DNA from: Trifolium pratense
Lineage: Eukaryota > Streptophyta > Magnoliopsida > Fabales > Fabaceae
Direction of reading: 5' to 3'
Length of the DNA: 64,000 nt
Assembly: GCF_020283565.1 (NCBI RefSeq)
Contig: NC_060060.1
Span: 1,860,001 to 1,924,000, forward strand
Shown: positions 1-10,330 of the stretch, one piece after another
Position numbering within the stretch: the stretch's first letter is position 1
How the letters are laid out: every line of letters starts with the position of its first letter
Notes under the pieces: generated by a model
Seen by the model: the letters and a program-made list of their open reading frames with translations, nothing else
Database searches by the model: none
Told to the model about the DNA's origin: nothing
Made by a program: the position numbers and the translations under genes

Positions 1-2847
1 TTCTCTAAGGCAGGCTTTCAGCTGCTTCCTCGCCAACTCGGGGAGCCCTGTCCCAATCTTGACTCCTTTTTCTGGATCCTCGCCAAACTGGACTATCTCG
101 AAGTCTCCATCTGGAATGGGGCGATAATGTTCTTTGCTCGCCTCGTCGTCCTCCTTCTCCTCCTTCCTCACCTTTTTCTCCTCCTTATGCTCTTTCTTGG
201 AGGTGCGGCTGTCAAGATCAACAGAGCTCACACTTGGACCGGGCAGACTTGGTGGTGCTTCCGGGGATGGCTTTGTTGGTGTTTCCGAGGAAGGCTTCGG
301 CTTCTTTGCTTCAGGAGCCTTGCCAATGAAATTGTTGCCTTTGGACGCTGCGTCAAAGCATCTTCTTGCAGCTTCAATGTCCCCGTGTAGAGTAGCAACC
401 TGCCCCTTATGAGTGTAGTACTTCATCTTCAGGTGGGCAGTAGAAGGGACAGCAACCAGGTCTGCTATGGCCGTCCTGCCGATGATGCACTGGTAGAGGC
501 AAGGGCAGTCCACGACCAAGAATTTCACCCTGATCGACTTAGCAGTCTCTTCGGAGCCAAAGGTGACGATCAGGTCGACATAACCCCAAGGCTTAGTAGT
601 TGCTCCATTGAATCCTGTGAGGTCTGAGCCCATGTATGGGGTGAGGTGTGTTTCGTCCAGCTGTAATGTTCTGAACAAACTGGCGTACATGATGTCGCAG
701 GAGCTCCCCGGATCGATGAGGACCCGACGAACGTCCATGTTGGCCATGTCTGCCCGGACGAGGAGGGGAATTTGGAAATTGGCTGTCCCACCGGGCAGCT
801 CTTCTCGATAGAAGGCTAAAGGCATTGATCGCCCCTTCGCCTTGTCCAGTGTTGCGTTCATATTCGAGGACGTGTTGATGAGATCCTCGAATTTTCTTTT
901 TATTGATCCGACGGTGTGCTTGTCCATGTGACCGCCGGATATGACGAGTGAGTCTGTGAAGTAGTCCCCCGTGCTGAGCGTAGGACTAGTATGGGTGTCC
1001 CCAAAACCGCTGGGGATAGCAAAGTCTTCTGGCCGGGAGACGCTCATGGCGATCTGCTTGGTGCTACTCTGCCCGGCTGGTGGGGGAACTACCTCCTCGA
1101 CGGCGCGAGTCTCCGCGGCCTCTGGTCGAGGGTCATTGTTTCTCTTCACGAATTCTCGTAACTGTCCGTTTCTTATTAATATTTCGATAGCATCCTTCAG
1201 CTGGATGCAATCGTCGGTCCTGTGACCGTAACTCTTGTGGTATCTGCAATACCTATTCTTGTCTTGGCCGGGCTTCAGGGGAGTCGGCTTAGGCTGTTTT
1301 ACATTCGCTCTGTTAAACTCAGAGATGTGAACTTCAGCAAATATTTCTCCCCGTGACTTGACGAGGGGGGTGTATGTGGCGAATGTGCTTGGAGGGCCAC
1401 GAGATTCACGCCTGTCGCCCCTCCTTCTGTCTCTGCCCCTCTCGCCGCCCCGATCGCCGCCTCTATCATGTCCCCGGTCGCTTCCCCTGTCATCGTTCCT
1501 GTGGGTGGACTCGCGGGCAGGGTGGCTGCTTCCAGGTCGGGCAAGGCGAGCGACATCAGCTGCCTGGACCTCCTCGTAGTCGATGTACTTTTGAGCTTTT
1601 AGGAGGAGGTCGTCCCAGGTGGGTGGCTTTTCTATGCCCACAGCTTTGGCAAAATCGCTGCCCGGGCGAAGGCCCCTCTGCAGCAAGTATTTTTTCATGT
1701 CGTCGGTCGTTTCGACCTGCACAGCCTCTTTGTTGAATCTCTCGACGAAGTTGCGGAGAGTTTCGTTTTCAGCTTGGTATATGGCCTCCAAGGCATGCAC
1801 AGTCTTTGGGTGCTTGCGGGAAGCAGTGAAGTGTCTGCAAAACTGTTCAGTAAGATCCCTCCATGAATGGATGGATTGAGGGGGCAGGCTTTGGTACCAT
1901 GCCATTGCTCCCTTCCTCAGCGTGGTTGGGAACAGTCTGCACCTAATAGCGCCACTTATGTTCCTGAAATCCAGGTTCGCGTTGACATTGGCTATGTGAT
2001 CGTCGGGGTCGGTCAAACCATCGTACGCGGGGAGCGTAGGAGGTCTCTCGAAACCCTTTGGGACGCGCTTCCTCAGAATGTCTGCGGTCAGGGGGCATCG
2101 GGGATCACCCTCGTCGCTCCCGTTGGGAGAATGGTCCTCGGAAGACCGGGGAGAATAGTCGCCGGGCATGGGCGTTGGACTGCGAGATTTGCGAGGACGG
2201 TAGCTGCCCGACGCGCCATGCTTGGTCATGTTCGCCAACCCTTGAGGTGAATGGCGGCGAGGGACTTCGTGCTTCCCTTTCTTGCCCGGGGAGAGTCTAC
2301 CCTCGCGATGTGGAGGAGTACGATCCCTCTTCCGAGGAGTAACTTCGACCCTCTCTAAGTCGGGGCGTCGATGTTTGACGGCCGCCGGTCGAGGAGGGGA
2401 GGGAGTAGCTTGGTGTCTCCGCGGGGGAGAGTTAGTCTTTCTGCGACGCCGGCTTTTCTCCAGCGCGGCGATTCTTTCGCTCTGCTCGTCCAGTCGACGA
2501 TTTTGAGCCTGCATGGCCTCCGTTGTTTGTTTGAGGGCAGCGATCAAGGCTGCGACCTCAGAGTTGGCCAAGACGGCGGGCTGTTCGGCGTTGTTTGCCG
2601 GAGCTTCTTGCTTGAATTGCGGGCGTTTGCCCATACGACGATCGGTTAGGTTCTCAACGTCTTCTTCATCGGAAGAGAGTGAGGTTTCCCGTCCGTCGCG
2701 GGAGTCGGTTTCTGGACCGCGTGGTACGGTGGTATTGTCACGCACCGGTGATAGCACGGTGTTATTCTGCGGCGGCGGAGAGGATGGAACGTTGAGCACG
2801 TTGTCGTCGCCGGCGTCGGTGTTGAGTGGCTGCGAAGAACTGGCCAT
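1..2847 (-). CDS. Ty3/gypsy gag-protease polyprotein, 5' part, runs off window
   Basis: Reading the minus strand from the ATG at 2847, I find no stop to position 1 (949 codons), so the frame continues outside the window. Residues about 1-290 are charged and Arg/Ser-rich. About 290-380 is a Retrotrans_gag-type capsid region (RCRLFPTTLRKGAMAWYQSL, then FCRHFTASRKHPKTVHALEA). Near 530 is a degenerate zinc knuckle, CRYHKSYGHRTDDC. Near 710 is a retropepsin-like active site, VLIDPGSSCDIMY, with DPGSS in place of the usual D[TS]G. Near 885-905 is a Lys/Glu-rich linker. The GC-rich codon use contrasts with the AT-rich flank. Family knowledge: Tat-type Ty3/gypsy elements have a similar LIDxGSS protease motif. 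Reverse transcriptase and integrase should lie beyond the window edge. The long open frame suggests a fairly young copy. Confidence 0.9.
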   Translation of the reverse strand, partial: MASSSQPLNTDAGDDNVLNVPSSPPPQNNTVLSPVRDNTTVPRGPETDSRDGRETSLSSDEEDVENLTDRRMGKRPQFKQEAPANNAEQPAVLANSEVAALIAALKQTTEAMQAQNRRLDEQSERIAALEKSRRRRKTNSPPRRHQATPSPPRPAAVKHRRPDLERVEVTPRKRDRTPPHREGRLSPGKKGKHEVPRRHSPQGLANMTKHGASGSYRPRKSRSPTPMPGDYSPRSSEDHSPNGSDEGDPRCPLTADILRKRVPKGFERPPTLPAYDGLTDPDDHIANVNANLDFRNISGAIRCRLFPTTLRKGAMAWYQSLPPQSIHSWRDLTEQFCRHFTASRKHPKTVHALEAIYQAENETLRNFVERFNKEAVQVETTDDMKKYLLQRGLRPGSDFAKAVGIEKPPTWDDLLLKAQKYIDYEEVQAADVARLARPGSSHPARESTHRNDDRGSDRGHDRGGDRGGERGRDRRRGDRRESRGPPSTFATYTPLVKSRGEIFAEVHISEFNRANVKQPKPTPLKPGQDKNRYCRYHKSYGHRTDDCIQLKDAIEILIRNGQLREFVKRNNDPRPEAAETRAVEEVVPPPAGQSSTKQIAMSVSRPEDFAIPSGFGDTHTSPTLSTGDYFTDSLVISGGHMDKHTVGSIKRKFEDLINTSSNMNATLDKAKGRSMPLAFYREELPGGTANFQIPLLVRADMANMDVRRVLIDPGSSCDIMYASLFRTLQLDETHLTPYMGSDLTGFNGATTKPWGYVDLIVTFGSEETAKSIRVKFLVVDCPCLYQCIIGRTAIADLVAVPSTAHLKMKYYTHKGQVATLHGDIEAARRCFDAASKGNNFIGKAPEAKKPKPSSETPTKPSPEAPPSLPGPSVSSVDLDSRTSKKEHKEEKKVRKEEKEDDEASKEHYRPIPDGDFEIVQFGEDPEKGVKIGTGLPELARKQLKACLRE

Positions 2848-2920
2848 GATGAAGTTTCTTGAGAGGTTTGGTTTTTTATCTTTGTTTCTTTGAGGAAAGG
2901 TTAAAGAATGGGGAAGAACT

Positions 2921-2941
2921 CAGTTCCCACAGACGGCGCCA
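2921..2941 (-). other. Primer-binding site of the left LTR retrotransposon
   Basis: On the minus strand the sequence starts TGGCGCCGTCTGTGGGAAC, one base after the LTR end. TGG at this place is the usual complement of a tRNA CCA end. It fixes the junction between the LTR and the internal domain, and the gag ATG follows about 75 bp downstream. Confidence 0.8.
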
Positions 2942-2942
2942 C

Positions 2943-3092
2943 TGATCGTACCTGATGATCAGAATAGATTGATGGCCGGTCCGTTGAGCGAGCGTCCACA
3001 CCGAAGGGGGGGTTTACTGATCGTACCTGATGATCAGAATAGATTGATGGCCGGTCCGTTGAGCGAGCGTCCACACCGAAGGGGGGGTTTGT
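2943..3092. repeat. Tandem 75-bp duplication at the LTR terminus
   Basis: Two consecutive 75-bp units (2943-3017 and 3018-3092) both start TGATCGTACCTGATGATCAG and both contain CCGAAGGGGGGGTTT. The first unit abuts the primer-binding site, so the duplication involves the very end of U5. Confidence 0.95.
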
Positions 3093-3608
3093 ACCTGCAG
3101 GTGCTCCGATGCCTAAGTCAGCAAAGTGAACAGAGAGATACAAAAGAAGAGAGAGAAAGAAAGTGTAGAATGGTTCTGAATACCTGGCTCTCCTGTATAG
3201 GAGAGCTTATATAGTGCCCCCAGCGCTGGGCCAAAGGTTGGTCTATTGGGCCTGGATAACCGGCCCAATAGGTCCAACTGCCAGGATAGCCCCTGTATCG
3301 TAGGGGAAGGCAGTTATTTGCCTCTATCCTGGTTTGGAGTCGTTCCGCTATTGGCGGATAATGGATGACTCCGTGACGGATATGGTTGGTCAATGGAGCA
3401 CGTGTTAAACGTGCTGCTTAGCTGTTAAGCTAAGGCTGAATGAGTCGTCGTGCACGGATAGCCGAGCACGTGATTAGCGTGGAGCTAATCTGTTATGTCG
3501 AGCAGGACACGTCATTGGCTGACGTGTCGGGGAAGTATCCCCTTATTGGGCCATGCCCCAAATGTCGGTCATAAGTGATTGGGTCAGCTCTTGGCCCAGT
3601 CCAGAACA
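2943..3608 (-). mobile_element. 5' LTR of the left Ty3/gypsy element
   Basis: The inner end is fixed by the primer-binding site. On the plus strand the LTR begins TGATCGTACCTG. The outer end is placed at GAACA (3608), where GC-rich sequence gives way to AT-rich DNA related to repeats near 6250-6410. On the minus strand this reads TG...CA. The partner LTR is outside the window, so the outer boundary is provisional. Minus-strand transcription would enter the gag frame. Confidence 0.7.
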
Positions 3609-3796
3609 AATACCAATTTTGTTTAAAGTAACAAAATTTATATTGCAATTTTTTCTACTAAGTGAGAAAAATTTCTTTAAAATCATGTGGTTGTTTTTCT
3701 TTAAAATCTATTTATTTTTCAGTCAAATGCAATATTTATTGTTTTCAACAATACTCTTAAATTTGGTCAAAAAAAAAAAAGACTTGATTATCTATT
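3609..3796. other. AT-rich flank related to local repeats
   Basis: No gene is seen. The second half (about 3680-3796) resembles 6255-6410, sharing an AATATTTATTGTTTTCAACA motif followed by a poly-A run. This suggests that the left retrotransposon inserted into an older repeat. Confidence 0.6.
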
Positions 3797-3829
3797 GCCT
3801 TTGATGGATACGTTGTTATAGCCAAAATA

Positions 3830-3945
3830 TATACTTCATAGTAAATGGGATTACATGCATTCATAGGTGTTTTCTCGGATTTTCTCACATTATTTTTCAT
3901 GTTTAATCAAGCTCTCAATATCAAGAAAGGAGAAGCCAAAACAGT
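3830..3945 (+). pseudogene. Captured fragment of a CDCA7/DDT-type gene, copy 1
   Basis: 3885-3945 aligns with the intron-exon junction of the intact gene at 39958-40018. Both have TTTTCTCACATT, then ATCAAGAAAGGAGAAGC, which encodes the start of the ALDIKKGEAG exon. The 5' part also resembles the matching intron of the paralogues. The acceptor is degraded and nothing downstream is open, so this is a dead fragment, probably from a third paralogue. Confidence 0.75.
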
Positions 3946-3952
3946 ATTCTTA

Positions 3953-4172
3953 TGGTCTGTTTGGTCTAGCTTTTTTTGAGTTTATGTCAATAGCTTATGC
4001 AATATAAATTAAGTTTTATGTTATTTTATAAGTTCACACTAGTGAAAATTGTAATTTTATAAGCTATTTTATCATAAACTACCTTGACAAACTTATAATA
4101 ATATATAAAAATTGCATAAGTTGTTTGCATAAGCTCTAAATAAGAGGAAAAAAAGTCGGGCCAAATGGATCC
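3953..4172. mobile_element. Tourist-like (PIF/Harbinger) MITE with known empty site
   Basis: A 220-bp insertion with imperfect terminal inverted repeats (TGGTCTGTTTGG at the left, CCAAATGGATCC at the right) is flanked by TTA at 3950-3952 and 4173-4175. The second copy of the duplication near 21285 reads straight through with a single TTA. That is a true empty site and proves a 3-bp target duplication. Confidence 0.9.
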
Positions 4173-4256
4173 TTAGAATGAAGAGTTAAGCCTAACTCAA
4201 TCCTACAAAATGAGATTGTAAAGTGAGGATTGTCTCTTATTTATAAATCCATGTTC

Positions 4257-5105
4257 AGACCAACTCACATCTGATGTGGAACTTCTTAACACACTGTCTC
4301 ACGTCTAGCACTATTGGGCATGGTGCGTGGATATAAATGGCGGGTGGTCCGATAACAGGTGGCCCAACGAATCAATCCGAGCTTGAGACCTCTCACCCAT
4401 CTCAAGAAGTTTCAAATCCCCGGGAGTCCTAGAGTTGTGACCCTTTGAGCTTGATCCCTTAAACCGTTGTTTGAAACTTTTCTTCAGATCCCGAGGGGTA
4501 GATGAATAGATTGTCGTAGCAGTTAATCCATACCGTGCAAATTTCGATGGTTGACTCTGGTCAGTTGAGCCTCTGTAGGACATATTAAGTATGTGCTTCC
4601 TAATAAGTGACGTCTTGTCTAAGAACACAACAATCTCACTGATATCGTCATGAAAAGTCCTCTTGCTCAGATTTTCAAGGCCCAACTTCCAGGAAACTCT
4701 GAGCTGGAGGACTTTTCATGACGATATAAGTGTGATTGTTGTGTTCTTAGACAAGACGTCACTTCTCATGAAGCGTGTACTTAATCTATCCTATAAAGGC
4801 TCAACTGACTAGAGTTAACCATCAGAAGTTGCACGTTCTAAATATACTACTATGACATTCCTTTCATTTACCGCTCTGGGTCTGAAGAATAGTTTCGAAC
4901 AAAGGTTTAAGGGATCAACCTCAAAGGGTCAGAGCTCTAGGACTCCTAGGGTATACATCTTAAGATGGGTGAGAGCTCTAAAGCTCAGATTGAGCTGTTG
5001 GGCCACATGTTATCGGGTTTCCGTTATATTCACAAACCAAGCCCGATAGTGCTAGACGTGAGGGGACGTGTTAAGAAATTTCACAACGAATGTGAGTTGG
5101 TCTTG
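4257..5105. repeat. Long inverted-repeat (hairpin) element H1
   Basis: Two arms of about 420-430 bp meet near 4694. The left arm (AGACCAACTCACAT ... GAGTCCTAGAGTTGTGACC ... GACGTCTTGTCTAAGAACAC) is mirrored by the right arm (GTGTTCTTAGACAAGACGTC ... ATGTGAGTTGGTCTTG), with scattered mismatches. There is no coding frame of note. A transcript would fold into one long stem. Related elements lie at 9226-9545, 16286-16592, 17431-17990 and 21367-22210. Confidence 0.85.
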
Positions 5106-6799
5106 TTTTTCCTTTTTGATTGGCTGCATTTGCTAAAACAACATGAGTGGTACAAGTTGTTTTGTTGTTCTGGTGCAACATGTGGGACAAGATGTTCCAA
5201 TATGTGTGATGCATCTGGCCCCATCTTCAGGCTATGGTTTATGTGTGATCAGGCGTGATTATTATTATCCGAGCGAGGTTTTTGGTATCTATTTCTCTGA
5301 GCGAGATTATTGGTTATTTCTAAAAGATTGGTTAGCAAGTTATTAGCTAGATTTGTTTGGAGAATTAGATATGATCAAATCTAATTATATGAAGATTCAA
5401 AAAACTCTTATCCTTTAGTGATTCTATATGAAGATTTATCCTCATATTTTTGTCTATGTGAAGATTTGGTAGACAAAAAAGCGTTTCTATATGAATATTT
5501 TTTTAGTAGACAGAAGCACATAGTTTTGATGATAAAAAAATTACATGTTTCTCTTTGATTCAAACCATAAATCATATTACCTGTTGATTTTGAAAACAAT
5601 GCATATTATGACATTCGTTAACAATATACTTGTGTATGGATGTAGTCAAACACATCAGAGGCATCTAACCCAGATCTAATCAACCCCAAAACCACTGGCG
5701 CGGTGTAAGCAAATCTAAAACCTTAAAACCTGCATATCACAACAAAGCTAGAATCAAATAGAGAAACAAAGGATAAAAATGCCAACTACACACCAGAGAA
5801 GGATAATCTAGAAATATGGTGGAACAAACCGATAATGATTACATTGAGATCTAAACATCGTTAAACAGATATACTGATTGGAGGACGACTATATGGATCC
5901 ACATGAACCAAAAGAGGAGACAAGAACCAAAAACACCATATGGCTTCCATGCCGATGGAAACAAACCCTTTCAGCTTTAAACCACAGCAGTTAGACTGGA
6001 TTAGTTGAACAATGGTGTCGCCAACCGTGAGGGCTTGACACAACACCACAACCTAAGCTACATCATAGAAGGATGGTTTGGATTTAGGGTTAAGGAGGTT
6101 GAGAGAAGGTGGACAATGGCCGAAGGATAAAGAGTGGTGAAGGCTAATGTTAATAGAAAAGAGTGAGGTTTGGTTGTTGATGATGAAAAAGAGAGTGAGG
6201 TTTAATACGAATTTATATGAATTTCACCTAATAAAAGAGTGGATGTTAATAGAAAAATCATGTACCTATTTTTCTTTAAAGTCTATTTTTCTTTCAAAGT
6301 CAAATCCAATATTTATTGTTTTCAACGATACTCTTAAAAGTCAAATCCAATATTTATTGTTTTCAACAATACTCATAAATTTGGTATAAAAAAAAAATCT
6401 TAATTATCTTTTACAAATTGGTGCAATATATGTACCAAAATAAAAAAAGAAATTGGTGCAATAAAATATAATAAATAGTTCAAAGCATTAAAAATGATAA
6501 CAATTTTGGTTAAAGTAACAAAATTTATTTTTAAAAAGTTATGTGTAAATGATATTAAGGAGTAATTTAAATTTTTTGTTTTTTTATCAAGTAATTTAGT
6601 GGCAAAAAATTTACTCTTAAAAGTAAATTTGTAAAAAATTTCAAATTCAAACTCATGTCTATTTATATTGCAATTTTCCTACAAAGTGAGTTATATTCAC
6701 GATAATAAGAGTAGATTAAATAATGGGCTATAAAAAATTGAAATTATAAAATTATTGAGGGGCTTGTTGAAATTAATGGATTGAGAGAGATAAAATTAT

Positions 6800-7586
6800 T
6801 AGTGATCGTTAATCCTATTGTCATCTAGCCTCGGGTGCTTGAGTTACCTTTTCCATGACTGCTAAACTATGTATTCCAGTTTCAGAGTTAGGGCTCTATT
6901 ATGATGACACCTATTTCCTAATAACAATTCAGAAATACGTCTACTTACGAATATAAAAGCAAATCATGATATAAAATTAGAAATAATAGAATTAACCGCA
7001 AGTAATATAATCTTTTTCAAACTAAATTACATAAATCGAGTTCATCTACTCGACCTAACCTTAGAAGTTTAGCTACTCATAGGCATAATTAACATAACAA
7101 AAGAGTTAGAAAATTACACATAAAAAGTCACCTTGATAAATCGTTGGAAAAGCGATTCTATATGGTGGGAAGTTACCTCCCTTGAGAGCTCCTTACTATC
7201 CCTTTGTTGCACCTTCACTTGCTTGTAGGTTTGTGAGTTGAGAGGTATGAAATAGTGGTGGTGAATGGCTCTATTTAGCTTTTTCTTGGGCTTGGACCTT
7301 CTGCATTGTGGGATGATGGCTTCTATCGTAGTACGATGGAGACAAATTTTCTTCACACATTTCACTTTTTTTTCTTCAAAATAATAGTCTTCCATCGTGG
7401 ACGATGCTCCTCATCGTGGTACGATATTTGAGCTGATTTTTCTCAATTTTTGCTCATTTTTGTATAATTTCTTCTACTCTTTCTTTTTGGTCAAGTAACT
7501 TCATTTCTAAGGTGTTTGACATGCTTTTGGTCTTGAAAACTACTAAAACTATTAAACCTAAAACATAATATAAATTAATGTCATCA
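6800..7586 (-). mobile_element. Truncated LTR, same family as the two solo LTRs
   Basis: The right end ATGTCATCA and the block GAGTTCATCTACTCGACC match the elements at 25070-26467 and 27288-28685. Palindromic CATCGTGGTACGAT-type motifs recur at 7330-7425. No target duplication is found and the left part does not align, so the element is 5'-truncated or heavily diverged. Confidence 0.65.
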
Positions 7587-8562
7587 GGTGGCATTTTGAT
7601 GTATTTTTTATCATAGTTTAGCTGGAAGTTGCATAGAATTGAACATTGCTTGCAATTGAAGAAAACAACAGATTTTTGGGTTTCATGTCATCACGATATG
7701 TTTTATTTGTAACTTCAAATATTAAAGACTAAATTCTTAAACTAAAGATTAAATATTTAAATAATCAAACTAATGATATGTTTAAAAAAAAACATTTAGA
7801 ATATAATATGTGAACTTTTGAGAAAAAACAGAGACTAAAATTGAAAACTAGAAATTTAGAGGAATTAAAATTTGAAAGAAAATAATACGTTAACTTATTA
7901 TGCAAGAGTAATGTATTCTTGGATTTTAATTGTATATTTGGTCCTTTATTTTATTTTAGGTTTTAAGTTACTCTCTTATATTTATTTTGTTTAAATTTGG
8001 TCCTATAATGATGATTAAATAGGGATTAATTAATTCAAATTTTAGAAATTTTAAAAATTTTAGAAACTTGAGGGAACAACTTCAGAGATTAGTCTCCGCA
8101 CTTGCGCGCGGAGATACCTTTGATATAAAAAATAATAATATAAAACTTGGAATATGATTAAAGCTACTAAGGATAAATCAATAACTTTCGTAGTAATTAA
8201 TTTTATTATGTTAAACGTGGATATAAAATATTGAGATACGAGGTGGAAATAATAATAATAATAATAATAAATTAATAGTAATATAATTTGGCAAAAAATT
8301 TATTGGATTAATTATGATGAGATTATTTGTTAGAGATTTGTTTGTTTGTTTGTTTGTTTGATGAGGATAAAGAAAAATATATTATTGTTTGGGAGATCAT
8401 GAGAGAAAATATAGGGATACGAATTACGTACCTTCTTGGAGATTTAGTTGAGAAATATAACATAAATTTAGTTAAATTTGTTTTTTTTTTTATAAAAAAA
8501 ATATACTATGAAATTTTTTATAAATTTAGTCAATATACACTATTTTCTAGTCCCACACTCCC
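7587..8562. other. Intergenic AT-rich DNA
   Basis: No gene is supported. The stretch contains two microsatellites, (AAT)n near 8249-8271 and (TTTG)n near 8338-8361. Confidence 0.6.
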
Positions 8563-9160
8563 ACCAGTGAAAATTTTTGGATCTGCCAGTGCTAGTATGT
8601 GTGCAAGATCCAGCCCCGTCTATAGGCTATGGTTAGAGCGTGATCAATGCGTGTGATTGTTATGATCCGCGCAAGAATTTTGGTAGTTGTTTCTCTGAGC
8701 GAGATTACTTCTAAAAGATTGGTTAGCAAGTTATTAGTAGATTTGTTTGGAAAATTAGATAAGATAAAATCTTATCCTTTAGTGGATTGGTTAGCAAATC
8801 ACAGTATTAGCGAGATTTGTTTGGATAATTATATATGATCAAATTTAATTATACGATGATTTAAAATAAATCTTATCCTATCGTAAAAAAAAATAAATAT
8901 ATACAGTAAATAAATTATATCCTTTAGTGTAGGTAGTTTTAAAACAAATCAAAACAGAATCCTCTATTTTTGGACGTGATCAAATCTTAAGCCCATTGGA
9001 GAAAAGCCTAGAATTTGCATTGCTATTTAAGGAGTGCAAGACAAGTATTAATGCCTATATATATAGACAACATGAGTTTTCAGTTTGTGGAAAACAAAGA
9101 TAGCAATTTTAGAGAGATAAAAAGAGTGAACTTTTAGGGTTAAAAGTTGAGTGATTTTGG
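8563..9160 (+). mobile_element. Copia-like LTR remnant with TATA region
   Basis: This shares GATTGGTTAGCAAG and AGATTTGTTTGGA blocks with 5230-5400, 22300-22510 and 18770-18830. A TATATATATAGAC box lies near 9055, followed by a leader-like stretch with GTGGAAAACAAAG. No internal coding region follows. Hairpin H2 comes immediately afterwards. Confidence 0.5.
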
Positions 9161-9225
9161 GTCATCATGAAAAGTGGCTTCTTTTCTAAGAACCAACGTG
9201 AAAATTCATTCTGCTCAGATCTTCA

Positions 9226-9545
9226 TGAGTCCTAGAGATGTGACACTTTGAGTTTCATCCTTATAAAACTGTTGTTTGAAACTTTTCTTAAGATCCCCGA
9301 GGGGTAAATGAATTGAATGTCGTAGTAGTTAATCCAGACCGTGCAAAGGATTAACTGCTACGACATTCCATTCATTTACCCTCGGGGTCTGAAGAATAGT
9401 TTCGAATAAAGGTTTAAAGGATCAAGCTCAAAGAGTTAGAGCTCTAGGAATTTTGAGGGTATACTTCTTGAGATGGGTGTGAGCTCTCAGGCTCAGATTG
9501 ATGTGTTGGGTCACCTATTATCGGATTTCCGTTATGGGGCCACCC
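9226..9545. repeat. Long inverted-repeat element H2
   Basis: The arms converge near 9345, where AATGTCGTAGTAGTTAATCC on the left mirrors GGATTAACTGCTACGACATT on the right. It is related to H1 but lacks the H1 centre, so it is a shorter derivative. Confidence 0.8.
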
Positions 9546-9604
9546 ACACCATAAATTCTTTCTAATAAACTTTATACTTAATTTAACATATTAGTTGTTT
9601 AGTA

Positions 9605-9752
9605 TACTCCCTCCGGTCCTTTTTTATAAGAAACATTTTTTAGGTTAATTGCATATTTGATGTATCTGGTGTATATTATAGACCATATACTAAATTAGTT
9701 ATTTAATGAATCTAAAAAATCAATTTTCTTATAAAAAAGATCGGAAGTAGTA
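9605..9752. mobile_element. Stowaway-like MITE
   Basis: The left end CTCCCTCCGGTCC plus TTTTTTATAAGAAA is mirrored at the right by TTTCTTATAAAAAAGATCGG AAGTAG. Both ends are flanked by TA. The length of about 148 bp and AT-rich arms are typical of the family. Confidence 0.85.
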
Positions 9753-9822
9753 TTATATAGAGATATACTGTCGGTGTAAAACTTTGTGCACTTGTCAAAC
9801 TATTCTGATATGAACTAGGAAT

Positions 9823-10322
9823 CAAGGTTTTAAATTGCGGACCGCATCACCTGATGCGGCCGCAATATTGCGGATGCGGTAGGCACTGCAACCGCATCGG
9901 ACCGCAATTGCGGTGTGAACTAAAATCACACGTGATGCCGCAACGCAACCGCAACGCAACAGCATTTCACCGCAACACAACGGAGTTTTGACTGCAACGG
10001 TCGCAACGGTTCAATTCAATATTCCTTTTCGTAAAAATTCAGAGAATCTCACCTTTACTTTTTCCTTTATGTCCTTTCATTTTAGAGTTTTTATCTTCTT
10101 ATGTCTCGATGACTTAAAAATGAATTAAAATTTATATAGAATTATAAGTAAAAGATATATAAGGAATTACAATAATTATAGTATTTTTTCTGTGTTTGTG
10201 CGGATAAAAAATTATTTCACGTCGCAACGGCCGCAATTGCATCGCAGTGTCCGCATTAGCTGCAATCGCAATACCTGCAACCGCAACCGCATCCACGACC
10301 GCAACCGCAATTTAAAACCTTG
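9823..10322. mobile_element. hAT-type MITE with GC-rich arms
   Basis: A 500-bp element with termini CAAGGTTTTAAATTGCGG and GCAATTTAAAACCTTG is flanked by an exact 8-bp target duplication, CTAGGAAT (9815-9822 and 10323-10330). The subterminal arms are packed with ACCGCAAC/TTGCGGT words. The 8-bp duplication and CAAGG end point to the hAT superfamily. There is no transposase. Confidence 0.92.
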
Positions 10323-10330
10323 CTAGGAAT

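Larger units (their letters stand above)
3797..6795. repeat. Dispersed ~3-kb duplication, copy 1
   Basis: Near-collinear with 21126-23921, with high visible identity. Homology starts at GCCTTTGATGGATACG and stops at GAGAGATAAAA, after which the two loci diverge. From left to right it holds a gene fragment, a MITE found only in this copy, a long hairpin (4257-5105), copia-like LTR remnants with a GATTGGTTAGCAAG motif (about 5230-5400), an unclassified 5640-6140 block and a short tandem repeat of AAGTCAAATCCAATATTTAT (6297-6370). Apart from the gene fragment no coding sequence is convincing. Confidence 0.9.

Noticed and set aside
127..2893. Plus-strand frames of 70-127 codons in the left element
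   Set aside because: Shadows of the minus-strand gag-protease frame in GC-rich DNA; none has a recognisable domain.
5640..6140. Minus-strand 62-codon frame (5861-6049) as a captured gene
   Set aside because: The block is duplicated at 22740-23240, where the frame is altered, and no family could be recognised.
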